DNA from: JBFIHF01 sp964411125
GTDB taxonomy: Bacteria > Myxococcota_A > Bradymonadia > Bradymonadales > Bradymonadaceae
Assembly (NCBI GenBank): GCA_964411125.1
Contig: CAYPJU010000019.1
Coordinates: 25,340-89,339 of the forward strand
DNA: 64,000 bases
Direction: 5' to 3'
Shown: positions 43,609 through 52,900 of the stretch, piece by piece
Position numbering within the stretch: the first letter of the stretch is position 1
Layout: each line of letters opens with the position of its first letter
Made by a program: the position numbers and the translations under genes
The notes under the pieces: generated by a model
What the model was told of the DNA's origin: nothing
Database searches by the model: none
The model's input: only the letters and a program-made list of their open reading frames with translations

Positions 43609-45009
43609 TTGCGCCGCTTCTTCCTCTCCGTAACGGTCGTCGTCGCTGCTGTCGCCTGGATCTCGGGTGACGTCGCGGCGCAGACCGTCCATGCGGAGAC
43701 TGTCACCATCGGAAAGGGGACGAACTTCCGTCGGTCGGATTTCTCGGTCGAGGCACAGCGCCTGGTCCTGCAGTCCGTCAGCGTGAGAGGCTGGGACGTC
43801 GTTCCGGTGCTGCCCGGGGATACACAGGCTGCAATCAGCGGTCGGTTCTACAACGACTTCACGCTGCGGGCGGCAACCGAGCAGCCGTACGAGGCGCTCG
43901 ATCAGGGCCGGTTCGTCGTCGACCACGCCTACTTCACCTACCGACCGTTCGAACGTGTTCGGTGGACGCTGGGACGCCAGTGGGTCGGCTCCGCGCTGGG
44001 GGTTCGCGACATCGATGGCGTGCGGCTTCGCCTGGAGCCTCAACTCTCACCCGCGATCGCGAGTCACGTGGAGACGTGGGTCGGGTCGGACGTCGCCACT
44101 CGATGGGCGACGACGAGCCCCGACACGTGGGACGTCCAGGGTTTGCCAATCGAGCTCGATGGGCCCCGCACTGCAGGGACTCGCCTCGGTGCATCCGCCG
44201 GCATTCGGTGGAGCGAAGCCGCGGCGAGCATCACCTGGGACCGGAGCCAACGCGGCGGCGACGACGGATTTGTGGTGGGCGACGAGCGGGTCGGGGCTGC
44301 CATACGCGGGAACGTGGCGCCACGGCTGGCGCTCTCGTCCTTCGCGTCGTTCCATACGCTGCTGCAGGACGTCGACCGGGCAGCTATCGACCTGGCGTGG
44401 CGCGCACCGTGGGACGAGGCGGTGTTGTCGGGCGGTGTCGAACATCGCCAGCCGTGGTTCGATTCCGCCAGCATCTTCAACGTTTTCGGCGCCCGCCCGT
44501 TCGAGGAGGCGCGGCTGACCTACCAGCATCCGGTGGGCGAGATCGCCACCTCGTTCGACGCGCGCGCGTGGGGACGTGCGTACGACGGCAACCTCGACCT
44601 CTCGGACTTCGGTTCGGGCGTCGGCGATGCACGTGCCCTCGGAGGGGGCCTGGGGCACTCGACCAGATTTCGCGCATTCGGCCGGGTCTTCGAATGGCGG
44701 ACGTTCGGTTCGACCGAGGTGAGCCCCGACCGAGCGCAAGGGGGCGAGCGCTGGGTAGGCGACGTACGCTTCCGGTTTCCCGCCATCGAACGGCGTCTCT
44801 ATCTCACGGGTCGTTTTCTGGGCCTCGCCTGGGCGAGCGGTGCCACGGCGAGCCGGAGCACGGCGGCGACCGCAGCGACGGGGGCGTTCGTGGCGGAGGC
44901 ACCGGTTTCCTTCGGGCGGTTCGAGCTGGCGCTGCACGGCACCCGGAGCTCGGCGTTCGAGCCGACCTTCAACGCGTGGGCTTCTTTCGAGACCGACCTG
45001 TGGTTCTGA
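43609..45009 (+). CDS. Outer-membrane beta-barrel protein, possible partner of multiheme cytochrome
   Basis: The 466-residue product has a signal peptide (MRRFFLSVTVVVAAVAWISG, cut after VAAQ) and a mature part dominated by short alternating hydrophobic/polar strands, ending in DLWF. The start TTG 43609 has GGAG eight bases upstream; a GTG at 43570 would add 13 residues ahead of the signal peptide. The size suits a barrel of about 20 strands. The stop lies inside the start region of the 13-heme cytochrome gene, so the two are coupled. The pairing recalls porin-cytochrome electron conduits; sequence similarity to MtrB is not evident to me. Confidence 0.75.
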   Translation: MRRFFLSVTVVVAAVAWISGDVAAQTVHAETVTIGKGTNFRRSDFSVEAQRLVLQSVSVRGWDVVPVLPGDTQAAISGRFYNDFTLRAATEQPYEALDQGRFVVDHAYFTYRPFERVRWTLGRQWVGSALGVRDIDGVRLRLEPQLSPAIASHVETWVGSDVATRWATTSPDTWDVQGLPIELDGPRTAGTRLGASAGIRWSEAAASITWDRSQRGGDDGFVVGDERVGAAIRGNVAPRLALSSFASFHTLLQDVDRAAIDLAWRAPWDEAVLSGGVEHRQPWFDSASIFNVFGARPFEEARLTYQHPVGEIATSFDARAWGRAYDGNLDLSDFGSGVGDARALGGGLGHSTRFRAFGRVFEWRTFGSTEVSPDRAQGGERWVGDVRFRFPAIERRLYLTGRFLGLAWASGATASRSTAATAATGAFVAEAPVSFGRFELALHGTRSSAFEPTFNAWASFETDLWF

Positions 45010-46190
45010 ACCTGAGGCGAAAGCTGCGTCGCGCGAAGCTCGTCGGCCCCCTCGCGGTTGCCGTTCCGGTCGCGCTGTGTGCCGCGTGGGGGCTCGCGCA
45101 GCAGCGGGATCGTCCGGAACCGACCGAGGACCTCTCGAAGTTCGTCTACGCCGAGCGCGTCGAGACGATCCGATTCTCCCACGCGAAGCACTCGAGCACG
45201 GCTTGCACGGACTGCCACGGGGCGGCGACGACGAGCCGTCGCGCGGCCGATGATCTCACCCCGGCGATGACCCAGTGCGTCGGGTGCCACGCCGAACGGC
45301 AGGAGCCACTGCTCGCCGAATGCGCTGCATGCCACATCGGTCACGGGGCGGGATCGTCGAAGCCGATCCGCGTTCCCGAGGACTGGCGTTCCGTCCGGCC
45401 TGCGCCGATGAAGATCCCCGCCCCGCGTGGTGCCGTGCGGTTTTCGCATGCGGCGCACGCGACGGAGGCGAAATGCGAGACGTGTCACGGCGACGGTGCT
45501 GCTTCGGAGCCGACTCTTCCGCCGGAGAGCACGTGTCTCGGATGCCACGACGGGGCGCGCAGCTCGGCTCCGACGGCTTGCACCACGTGTCACCCCACGA
45601 GCTCTCGGACCGGTCGGCTCGCAACCTCCCGTCCGGGGGTCATCGCGAAGCTGCGGCCCGACAACCACTCCGTCGACTGGCTCGAGCGGCACGCGACGGT
45701 GGCGCGCGGCGACGCAGAAGATTGCATGACGTGCCACACGGAGCCCGATTGCGCCTCGTGCCACAGCGAAAAGGTGGCAACGCCGTTCGCTGCGCATCCC
45801 CCGGGGTACCTGACGATCCACATGGCGGATGCTCGTCTGTCCGCGGGCAACTGCACCGACTGTCACTCGGTGGAGACGTTCTGCACGACGTGCCACGTCC
45901 GCGCCGACGTGACGACGCGGCTCGGGTCGCAGCCGCCACCTCGTCGCTCGTTCCACCCACCGGGTTGGCTCGACGGGTCGTTCGCGAACAGTCACGGATT
46001 CGCGGCGCGCCGCGACATCGTGGAGTGCGCTTCGTGCCACACGGAGACGGACTGCATCACGTGTCATGCGGGGGTCAATCCGCATCCGCCCGAGTTTGCG
46101 TTCGAGTGCGGGTCGATGCTCGCATCGAACCCGGCGGCGTGTTCCAAGTGTCACTCCGACCCGACGGTCCTCCGGTCGCTCTGCCGCTGA
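45000..46190 (+). CDS. Periplasmic multiheme c-type cytochrome with 13 CXXCH motifs
   Basis: The 396-residue product has one N-terminal hydrophobic segment (LVGPLAVAVPVALCAAWGLA), a signal peptide or anchor, followed by thirteen CxxCH heme-binding motifs (CTDCH, CVGCH, CAACH, CETCH, CLGCH, CTTCH, CMTCH, CASCH, CTDCH, CTTCH, CASCH, CITCH, CSKCH) and extra His in RFSHAKH and RFSHAAH that can be distal ligands. RFSHAxH before CxxCH is the cytochrome c7/c3-like arrangement. The likely start is GTG 45000, overlapping the barrel gene by ten bases. It would carry electrons across the periplasm, possibly out through the neighbouring barrel (inference). Confidence 0.9.
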   Translation: MVLNLRRKLRRAKLVGPLAVAVPVALCAAWGLAQQRDRPEPTEDLSKFVYAERVETIRFSHAKHSSTACTDCHGAATTSRRAADDLTPAMTQCVGCHAERQEPLLAECAACHIGHGAGSSKPIRVPEDWRSVRPAPMKIPAPRGAVRFSHAAHATEAKCETCHGDGAASEPTLPPESTCLGCHDGARSSAPTACTTCHPTSSRTGRLATSRPGVIAKLRPDNHSVDWLERHATVARGDAEDCMTCHTEPDCASCHSEKVATPFAAHPPGYLTIHMADARLSAGNCTDCHSVETFCTTCHVRADVTTRLGSQPPPRRSFHPPGWLDGSFANSHGFAARRDIVECASCHTETDCITCHAGVNPHPPEFAFECGSMLASNPAACSKCHSDPTVLRSLCR

Positions 46191-46379
46191 TCGTGCAGAA
46201 AGGTCAGAGGTGTGAACTTTTTTCGCACTCCCACTCTTCGTCGCCGCGGGATCTGGATCTGCCCGATCCCTTGGATCTTCGCCGGTCGCGCGTCTTCCGG
46301 CCAAATCACCTCAGCATGAGGCCACTGGAATGGATCTTGCCCCATGTAGGGTCGGTTCAAGCCAAGTTCGAGACAGACG

Positions 46380-47117
46380 ATGAGATTCAAAGCCTTTCGA
46401 GGTGCACAGATTCGCGGCGTGACGCTGGTAGAGTTGATGGTTGCGATAGCCATCATCGCCATCGCTGCCGCCGTGGCGTCGCCGTCGATTTTCAGTTCGA
46501 TCCGTCGTGAGCGGGCACTGGGTGTCGCGCGGGAGGTGGCGAACGAGCTTCGACGTGCGCGGAACCAGGCGATGGCGCGGGGGGAAGCGATTTACGTCGT
46601 GGTGGCGCCGGCCTCCGGCTCGGACCGCGGTTCGCTCGTCACGTACGCGACGACGCGCGACCCGTACTCGAAGGGGGGTGACTCGTGCGATCCTTCGGCG
46701 GACCCGCCCGTGACGTGCGCGACCGGCGAGACCTGCATCAATGGGGCTTGCTGGGCAGAACCGGCGCGGTCGTGCCGGGAGTACGACGGAAACGCCGATT
46801 TCCTCCGCCAGGTGGCGAAGCTCGACATCAACGTTTCCGACGGCCCGAACATGGCGATTCGCGCCACCGAGCCGTCGGGAAACACGGTGCTCTGCTTCTC
46901 ACCGGACGGGCGAGTCCTCAAGAAGGACGGTTCGGCCTTCAATACGGCCGGAGACGAGCGATGTCTCGGTGAGACCTTCCTGCTCTACGTCGCTGACGCC
47001 AACGCGACGATCGGCGACACGGAGAAGGCGTGTGGTGCTGGCCCGGACCTTCTCGATCCGCTGAACATGTACCGCGTTGCAGTTCCTTACAACGGCGCCA
47101 TCTCGGTGAGCCAGTGA
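46380..47117 (+). CDS. Type IV minor pseudopilin (FimT/GspH-like) with Cys-rich insert
   Basis: The 245-residue protein has a prepilin leader and N-terminal helix (cut in RG-VTLVELMVAIAI, with Glu5 of the mature chain), and a GspH/FimT globular part (EVANELRRARNQAMARGEAI). An insert at about residues 100-137 carries five Cys (SCDPSADPPVTCATGETCIN, then ACW, SCRE), unusual for this family and similar in style to the Cys-rich surface lipoproteins of this window. It is the first of six adjacent type IV pilus genes; the next start overlaps its stop by one base. Confidence 0.88.
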   Translation: MRFKAFRGAQIRGVTLVELMVAIAIIAIAAAVASPSIFSSIRRERALGVAREVANELRRARNQAMARGEAIYVVVAPASGSDRGSLVTYATTRDPYSKGGDSCDPSADPPVTCATGETCINGACWAEPARSCREYDGNADFLRQVAKLDINVSDGPNMAIRATEPSGNTVLCFSPDGRVLKKDGSAFNTAGDERCLGETFLLYVADANATIGDTEKACGAGPDLLDPLNMYRVAVPYNGAISVSQ

Positions 47118-47755
47118 TGAGAATCCGACGAACACAGACGAATGCCGGGTACACGCTCCTCGAGATCTTGATCGCGATCGTGATCATGGGGATCGGGTTT
47201 CTCGCCCTGATCGCGGTCCAGTTGGGCGCGCTGCGCGGCTACATTTCGACGCGCGACTCGCTGCACGCTGCGGAGGTTGGGCGTCGGGTCGCCGAAGTGC
47301 TTCGCATTCAAGGGCAGCAGTGGGTCGACGCGACCTGGACGGGGAGTGCTGCGTACACGGCCGACGACAATCCATTCGACGTCGCCGATCCGATCGGCGC
47401 GATCAACGGCGCGGGCGGGGCGTGGGTGTCGCTGTACGACCTCCCCGCGGATTTCGCGGCAGGTCGCCCGGCGGACGCGAGTGACCCGCATCTGGGCGGA
47501 AAATTCTGCGCGTTCGCGCGCGGCGGCGTGAGCGCAAACGATCCTTCGATCCTGCAGTACCAGATCGCGATCGTTTACCCCGGTCCGAACACAGACTTGC
47601 TCTCCTGCGACACGGTGGACGCCGTCGCGCTGGGCGAAGTCGGCGGTCCGACGACCGCCCCGACCCTCGACGCAGCGGGGCTGCGCGTGAGCTATTACGG
47701 AACCGTCGTCACGCGGCGGTCACATCTTGCCACCGACGAGGTACCAACACCGTGA
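47117..47755 (+). CDS. pilV: Type IV pilus minor pilin PilV-like
   Basis: The 212-residue protein has a prepilin-type N-terminus (NAG-YTLLEILIAIVIMGIGFL, mature Glu5) followed by a globular domain of low conservation. PilV-type minor pilins prime pilus assembly together with FimT, PilW, PilX and PilY1, all encoded here in order. Start and stop overlap neighbouring genes by one and four bases. The name PilV is assigned from position and the leader sequence. Confidence 0.83.
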   Translation: MRIRRTQTNAGYTLLEILIAIVIMGIGFLALIAVQLGALRGYISTRDSLHAAEVGRRVAEVLRIQGQQWVDATWTGSAAYTADDNPFDVADPIGAINGAGGAWVSLYDLPADFAAGRPADASDPHLGGKFCAFARGGVSANDPSILQYQIAIVYPGPNTDLLSCDTVDAVALGEVGGPTTAPTLDAAGLRVSYYGTVVTRRSHLATDEVPTP

Positions 47756-49176
47756 AGTACTGCAAGACATCCATACGTCTGCGGCGCGGGTTCACGCTGG
47801 TCGAGCTGATGATCGCGCTTCTGCTCACCGGCGTGATGTCGGTGCTGATCTATCAGCTCTTCGACAGCACGTCCGAGAACTTCCTCGAGGTCGACCAGTT
47901 GGCCGACACGACGGATCGGCTGCGCTTCGCGAGCGAGCGACTTCGAAACGACCTTCACATGGCGGGGTCGTTCATGACGCCCGACAGTGAGCTCGACTAC
48001 CTGGTTCAACCGAAGGTGACGGACCTGCACGTGGCGGGCTTCATGACCTACGACGGGTGGCAGGACGACCGCACGGTGATGCTGGGCGAGGTGGCGGCCG
48101 CGAACCCGAACGTCAGCTTCGACGGGATCGTGGTGCTGGGCGCATACGACCTTCCCCTGTCGTTCGAGGTGGCGTCGCTGGTCGCGAACGACGGCGACAA
48201 TTCGTTGGCGATTCTGGCACATCACCGAGGCCTCATCCGGCTCAACGTGACGGACCCGTTTCAGACGGGCAAGGCGGCAGTGTCGTTCAACGACGTGTCC
48301 GACGCGGCGGCGCAGACTGCTCTGGAGGCGATCTTCGACGGTGCTCAGGCGCGCCTGCTTCGCGTCTCCGATCGCCAGGGATTTCAACAGTTCATCCAGA
48401 TCACGGACGCATTCTCGGCCTCTGCCGACTTCGTCGCGGCCGGCGGCGGGGACGACTTCAACCGCGTCGTGTTGGACATCCCGGGGGACGAGACCAAGCT
48501 CGGTCCCAAGTTCAAGCGGAAGGACGCGGGGGGTACGGCCTACGAATACGGGTTCGATGGAAACATCGACGCCACGGACGTCGCCTACGACGCGGCGTTC
48601 ATCGACGCCTTCTGGTATCGGGTCCAGCAGCATCCCGAGGATCCGCGGAACCTGATCCTCGTCCGAGAGAGGCTCTGCGCGCCGGCCGTGGCCGAAGCGT
48701 TTGGAGCAGCCTCGTTCGATCCGGGGGCCGACGGCCTGAGCGCGTCCGACTGCGGCGCTCCCGAGGAGCTGATCGTCATCGCGCAGCACGTCGCGGACTT
48801 CCAGATCTGGTTCGACTGCGCCGATGGCAACGCCGCCTCCAATGCGGGGGTCGTCGGGAACACCTGGGTCTCTTCGTGGCAAGCACCCAACGCGGACACC
48901 GCGCCGGGCGGACCGGGAGGCTGCATGGATTCGGCGAACCCGCAGGTCGGGAGGGCCCGAGCGGCTCACATCCGTCTGTCGTTGCACACGCCGACGGAGC
49001 GTAAGACTCAGGCGCACGTGCAGTTCGAGGACAAGACGGGCGCACTCGCCGCGCCGACCGACACGACGATGCTCCGAACGTTCGATTCGTATCCGACCGC
49101 GACGGGAGCCGCCGCGGTGGTGACCCTGCAGTCGGACGTCGAGCTCACGAACTTCTCGATGCGGAACGCGTACTGA
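47752..49176 (+). CDS. pilW: Type IV pilus minor pilin PilW-like
   Basis: The 474-residue protein has a prepilin leader and helix (RRG-FTLVELMIALLLTGVMSV) and a large globular region, with the early ASERLRNDLHMAGSFM typical of PilW. It is longer than usual PilW (about 270-350 residues). The start is GTG at 47752, overlapping pilV by four bases. Several Cys (ERLCAPAV, SDCGAPEE, FDCADG, GGCMDS) occur in the second half, again suggesting disulfides on the exposed part. Confidence 0.85.
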   Translation: MKYCKTSIRLRRGFTLVELMIALLLTGVMSVLIYQLFDSTSENFLEVDQLADTTDRLRFASERLRNDLHMAGSFMTPDSELDYLVQPKVTDLHVAGFMTYDGWQDDRTVMLGEVAAANPNVSFDGIVVLGAYDLPLSFEVASLVANDGDNSLAILAHHRGLIRLNVTDPFQTGKAAVSFNDVSDAAAQTALEAIFDGAQARLLRVSDRQGFQQFIQITDAFSASADFVAAGGGDDFNRVVLDIPGDETKLGPKFKRKDAGGTAYEYGFDGNIDATDVAYDAAFIDAFWYRVQQHPEDPRNLILVRERLCAPAVAEAFGAASFDPGADGLSASDCGAPEELIVIAQHVADFQIWFDCADGNAASNAGVVGNTWVSSWQAPNADTAPGGPGGCMDSANPQVGRARAAHIRLSLHTPTERKTQAHVQFEDKTGALAAPTDTTMLRTFDSYPTATGAAAVVTLQSDVELTNFSMRNAY

Positions 49177-49922
49177 TGGAGCGGACCAAGATGCATACGA
49201 CAAAGAAATCGGCTTCACGCCACGTGCTTTTCGAGGAGCAGGGGAGCGCCCTGATCCTGGTCGTGCTGCTGACGCTGGTGCTGTCGGCGATGTCGGTCGT
49301 CGCGCTGCGCGACATCGCGCGGACGACGAGCGCGACATCGGTCTACCGCACCCGCACGCAGGCGCAGATGGCATCGGACGCATCCGTCCGAATCTTCACG
49401 AACTTCGCGGGCCGGCAGGCCGATCAGTTGTTCCAGGCCGGGCTCGCTTCGATGCACGACGACGGAGCGTCGGTGGAGGGGTCCTTCGGCTCTTCGACCG
49501 ACATCGGGATCGACATCGACAACGACGGCAACGTGACGTGGGAAGAAGAGCGTCGCACGCTGGCGGTCCGAGGACCGGTTCTCATCCTGGACGACGAGCT
49601 CCTCACGAGCGACTGCGGCGGCTCTTGCGAGCAGATGCTGACGTCGCCGGGCGGTGACGAGACGGGGCTCTTCCGAAACAACGTGACCGACCTCACGTTC
49701 GAGAGCCAGCGCACGACCGACTGGTCGATCGTGATGCGCGACTTCGTCGACGGGTACCCGGCCGTCGGTTACGGCGAAGGCTACTGCTTCAAGAAGGCGC
49801 TCTCCGCCTCGCAGGCTCGCGTCGGCGAGGTCGACCAGAACTGGAACAACGCGAACAACGTCGGCTTCTCGCGCCATGGGATGGACACGATGCTCGGTCC
49901 GGTGCCGTGTGGGTATAACTGA
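49176..49922 (+). CDS. pilX: Type IV pilus assembly protein PilX-like
   Basis: The 248-residue protein has the PilX N-terminus: EEQGSALILVVLLTLVLSAM, with Gly-Ser-Ala at the leader junction in place of the Gly-Phe-Thr of true pilins, followed by ALRDIARTTS. A DxDxDG-like acidic loop (GIDIDNDGNVTWEEE) at about residues 107-121 could bind calcium. It overlaps pilW by one base and is followed after 32 bases by pilY1. Confidence 0.8.
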   Translation: MERTKMHTTKKSASRHVLFEEQGSALILVVLLTLVLSAMSVVALRDIARTTSATSVYRTRTQAQMASDASVRIFTNFAGRQADQLFQAGLASMHDDGASVEGSFGSSTDIGIDIDNDGNVTWEEERRTLAVRGPVLILDDELLTSDCGGSCEQMLTSPGGDETGLFRNNVTDLTFESQRTTDWSIVMRDFVDGYPAVGYGEGYCFKKALSASQARVGEVDQNWNNANNVGFSRHGMDTMLGPVPCGYN

Positions 49923-49954
49923 TCGACGGGAACGAACCCGACGAGGAAACACGA

Positions 49955-52900
49955 ATGCAAAAGAAGACCAAACATCTAGCTCTCGCGATCGCGGCAAGCA
50001 GCGCGCTTCTGGTGCCTGTTCAGGCGTCCTCCCAGGCGGACCCGACGGCGGCGGGCGGCGGCAAGAAGCCGTTCGTGCTCGTGGTCATCGACTCTTCGGC
50101 GTCGATGGAATGGACCGACGACGGTGACGACGAGTTTCCCCAGTTCGATCCGACGATTCCCACCAACATCCCAGACACCGTCGCCGCGTCTTCGAAGCTG
50201 CTGGGCGCGTACGACGTGCAGTCGCTCGTCGACGTCCAGCCCGGTAACGCGACCGAAGGACCGATAGCCTTCGGTCCCTGCGTGGTCTGGGAGCCCGGCG
50301 ACGAGGGCGAAGACACGGACAAGGTCTGCAAAGAGTACGTGCGACCGCCGTGGAAGGGCGACATGCCGGCCTCCTGGACGATCGCGCGACCCGACGACAA
50401 GTGGCTGAAACGCACCGACGGTGACGTGGTCACTTCCCGCTGGTTCAACGCCATGCGTGGCTCGGGGGACCTTTCTGGAGGTTTCACCGGGATGCGGCTG
50501 CAGGACAACTATCAGCCTCGCCACGTGACGATCAAAGAGGTGATGACCGGCGAGATGATCCTCTACCCTTCTGGGGTGAGCGACCCAGCCGGGCCGGGCG
50601 TCACCGCCTTCGCGCCGAGTCAGTACGGGCCCGGATGTTGGCTCGTTCCTCGTATGCGCAACGCGTCCGCCGTCCCGACGCAGGACAGCACGATCTGTGT
50701 CGACCCGAGCGATTCCGACGGTCTGGATTACAACGACTCGGAGTTCTGGTCTTTCCCGGACTTCATGCAGCCGTACCCGCACTTTCAGGAGACCTACGAC
50801 GACCAGTGGCGAAACGGGGTGATGGACCGCCTCGGCAACACGGTGATCTTCGGGTTCGCCGCCTTCGACGGGTTCCGTGAGCGGCTCGATCGAAACTACG
50901 ACTCGACGGGGGACGGCTATCCCGATGCTCGTGAGTGGTACGACGACCTGAACGACTCGATCGACGGCAATGGACTGCCGGGCTACGGCGGCAGCTCGAA
51001 GGACGAGGGCGACAACGACTGCAACGGCGACACGGTCAACGGCGACCGATGTTACGACCTCGGCCTCTATAAGGTCGTGATGCCGAAGAAGCTCGACGTA
51101 CCGACGACTTATCTTCCGTACCTGTCGAACTTCACCCAGATCGCCCTGAACGACACCGGGTATCTGCGGCACAAGGACCAGGACAAGATCGAGCTCGACG
51201 CCGACGCGGACAAGAGTTCCGACAACCGATACCTCGGGGCCACCTTCCAGGATGGCGTCGACAAGTACATCGACAAGTTCCGCCTCGGTACTCAGCCGAT
51301 CGCTCGTGCGACGCCGCTGGCCGCCGTGATGCACGACACCTACCAGTTCTTCGCCGAAGGGCAGGACGGCAACAATCCGTTCTCCGACGAAGGTGGAAAG
51401 CCGAACGACCCGTTCGCCGAGTGTCGACCCAAGCACGTCGTCTTGATGACGGACGGAAAGCCCGAACCGGAGCGCGGTGATCCCTCGACCTTGAGCGCGG
51501 CCTTCGGCTACGACGTCTCGCGTTACATCTACGACGACGTGGTCACCGAGATTTCCGACCTCACCAACGACGTCGAAAACATCGTCTATCCGACCGATCC
51601 CGCCGACGAGTTCCAGTACGGCGTGAAGGTCCACGTCGTCGGTCTGTCGATTCAGGACGAGTCCGATCCGACCGCGAGCACCGCCGTGAAGACGATGGCG
51701 GAGATGGCGATGGCGGGTCAGACGTGTGCCGAGGTGCTGTTGGGACCGGAGTACCTGCCGACCGCGAAAGGGGGAACGTGCGACCAGGTCCCCGCCGATC
51801 CGGACGCTCCCGCCCGCGCATGCCTCGTCGATCAGTCGGCGCACACGGCGAGCTACACGTTCACGCGACCGGACGCGGACATCGCGGAGAACTGCACGTT
51901 CGCCCCGGCCCTGATTCTCGACACCAACGACCCCGAAGTTCTTCAGCGCGCCTTGAGCCGCCTCTTCAGTGAGATCCTCGCCTCCTCCGGCCTCGCGTCG
52001 CGGACGCGGGCGGTGGTCGCCAACCGGCTCGACGACCTCACGTACACGCAGGGTGGACAGTACCGCTTCTTCTCGGGGACGCGCATCGATGGCTCCGACT
52101 ACTGGAAGGGCGTCATCAACCGGCTCGCGCAGCCGTGCGGCGCGGGAGCTCCGTACCCGCAGAAGTCGCTCGACCAGGAGGTCGGTGACCTCGTGCAGTT
52201 GGGCAGTGGCAAGAGCGACCGCCGGCGCGTCTGGACCGTGGTTCCCGACGAAGACATCTGGGCGTTCGACGATCGCCAGCCCCAGGAGATCGGCGGCGCG
52301 AACAACAATCCGACCTACACCCAGTTCCCGATGAATTGGAAACTCAGCCAGGTCGAGGACGACCACGACGAGTTCCAGGGGCAGTACCTGGACGCGGCCC
52401 TGACCATGTCCGACCTCATCGGCACCCGGATCCCCTTCCGCGGCATCGCGCTCGAGGAAGGGTACGACGAGGCAGGCTCCTCCGTCCCGCATTACGAGCA
52501 GATGAACGCCACGAACGAGAGCGAGTTGGACAGCATCGTCAACACGTACCGAGCTCGGGTGGAGAACCGCGTCGCCGTGAGCAACGGCGGTACTCTCGCG
52601 GACTCGCGTGTGCTCGGTGGCATCCTCAACGCCAACCCCGTGGTCGTCGGACCGCCCAACCTCGACCTTCCGATCGGATCGTACCGTGAGTTCCGCGCGA
52701 TGCATGCCGACCGTCCTACGATGCTCTACGTGGCGTCGATGGAGGGTTTCCTCCACGCGCTCTACACGGGCGAACTGCAGGACGGTGTCCCGCAGCGTGC
52801 GCTGACCGAAGAGGGCAACTATCCGACGAGCGACCTCGGGAACACCGCGGTCGACGCCGTGGATCAGCGAGAGGCCTGGGCCTACATGCCGTATCTGCTC

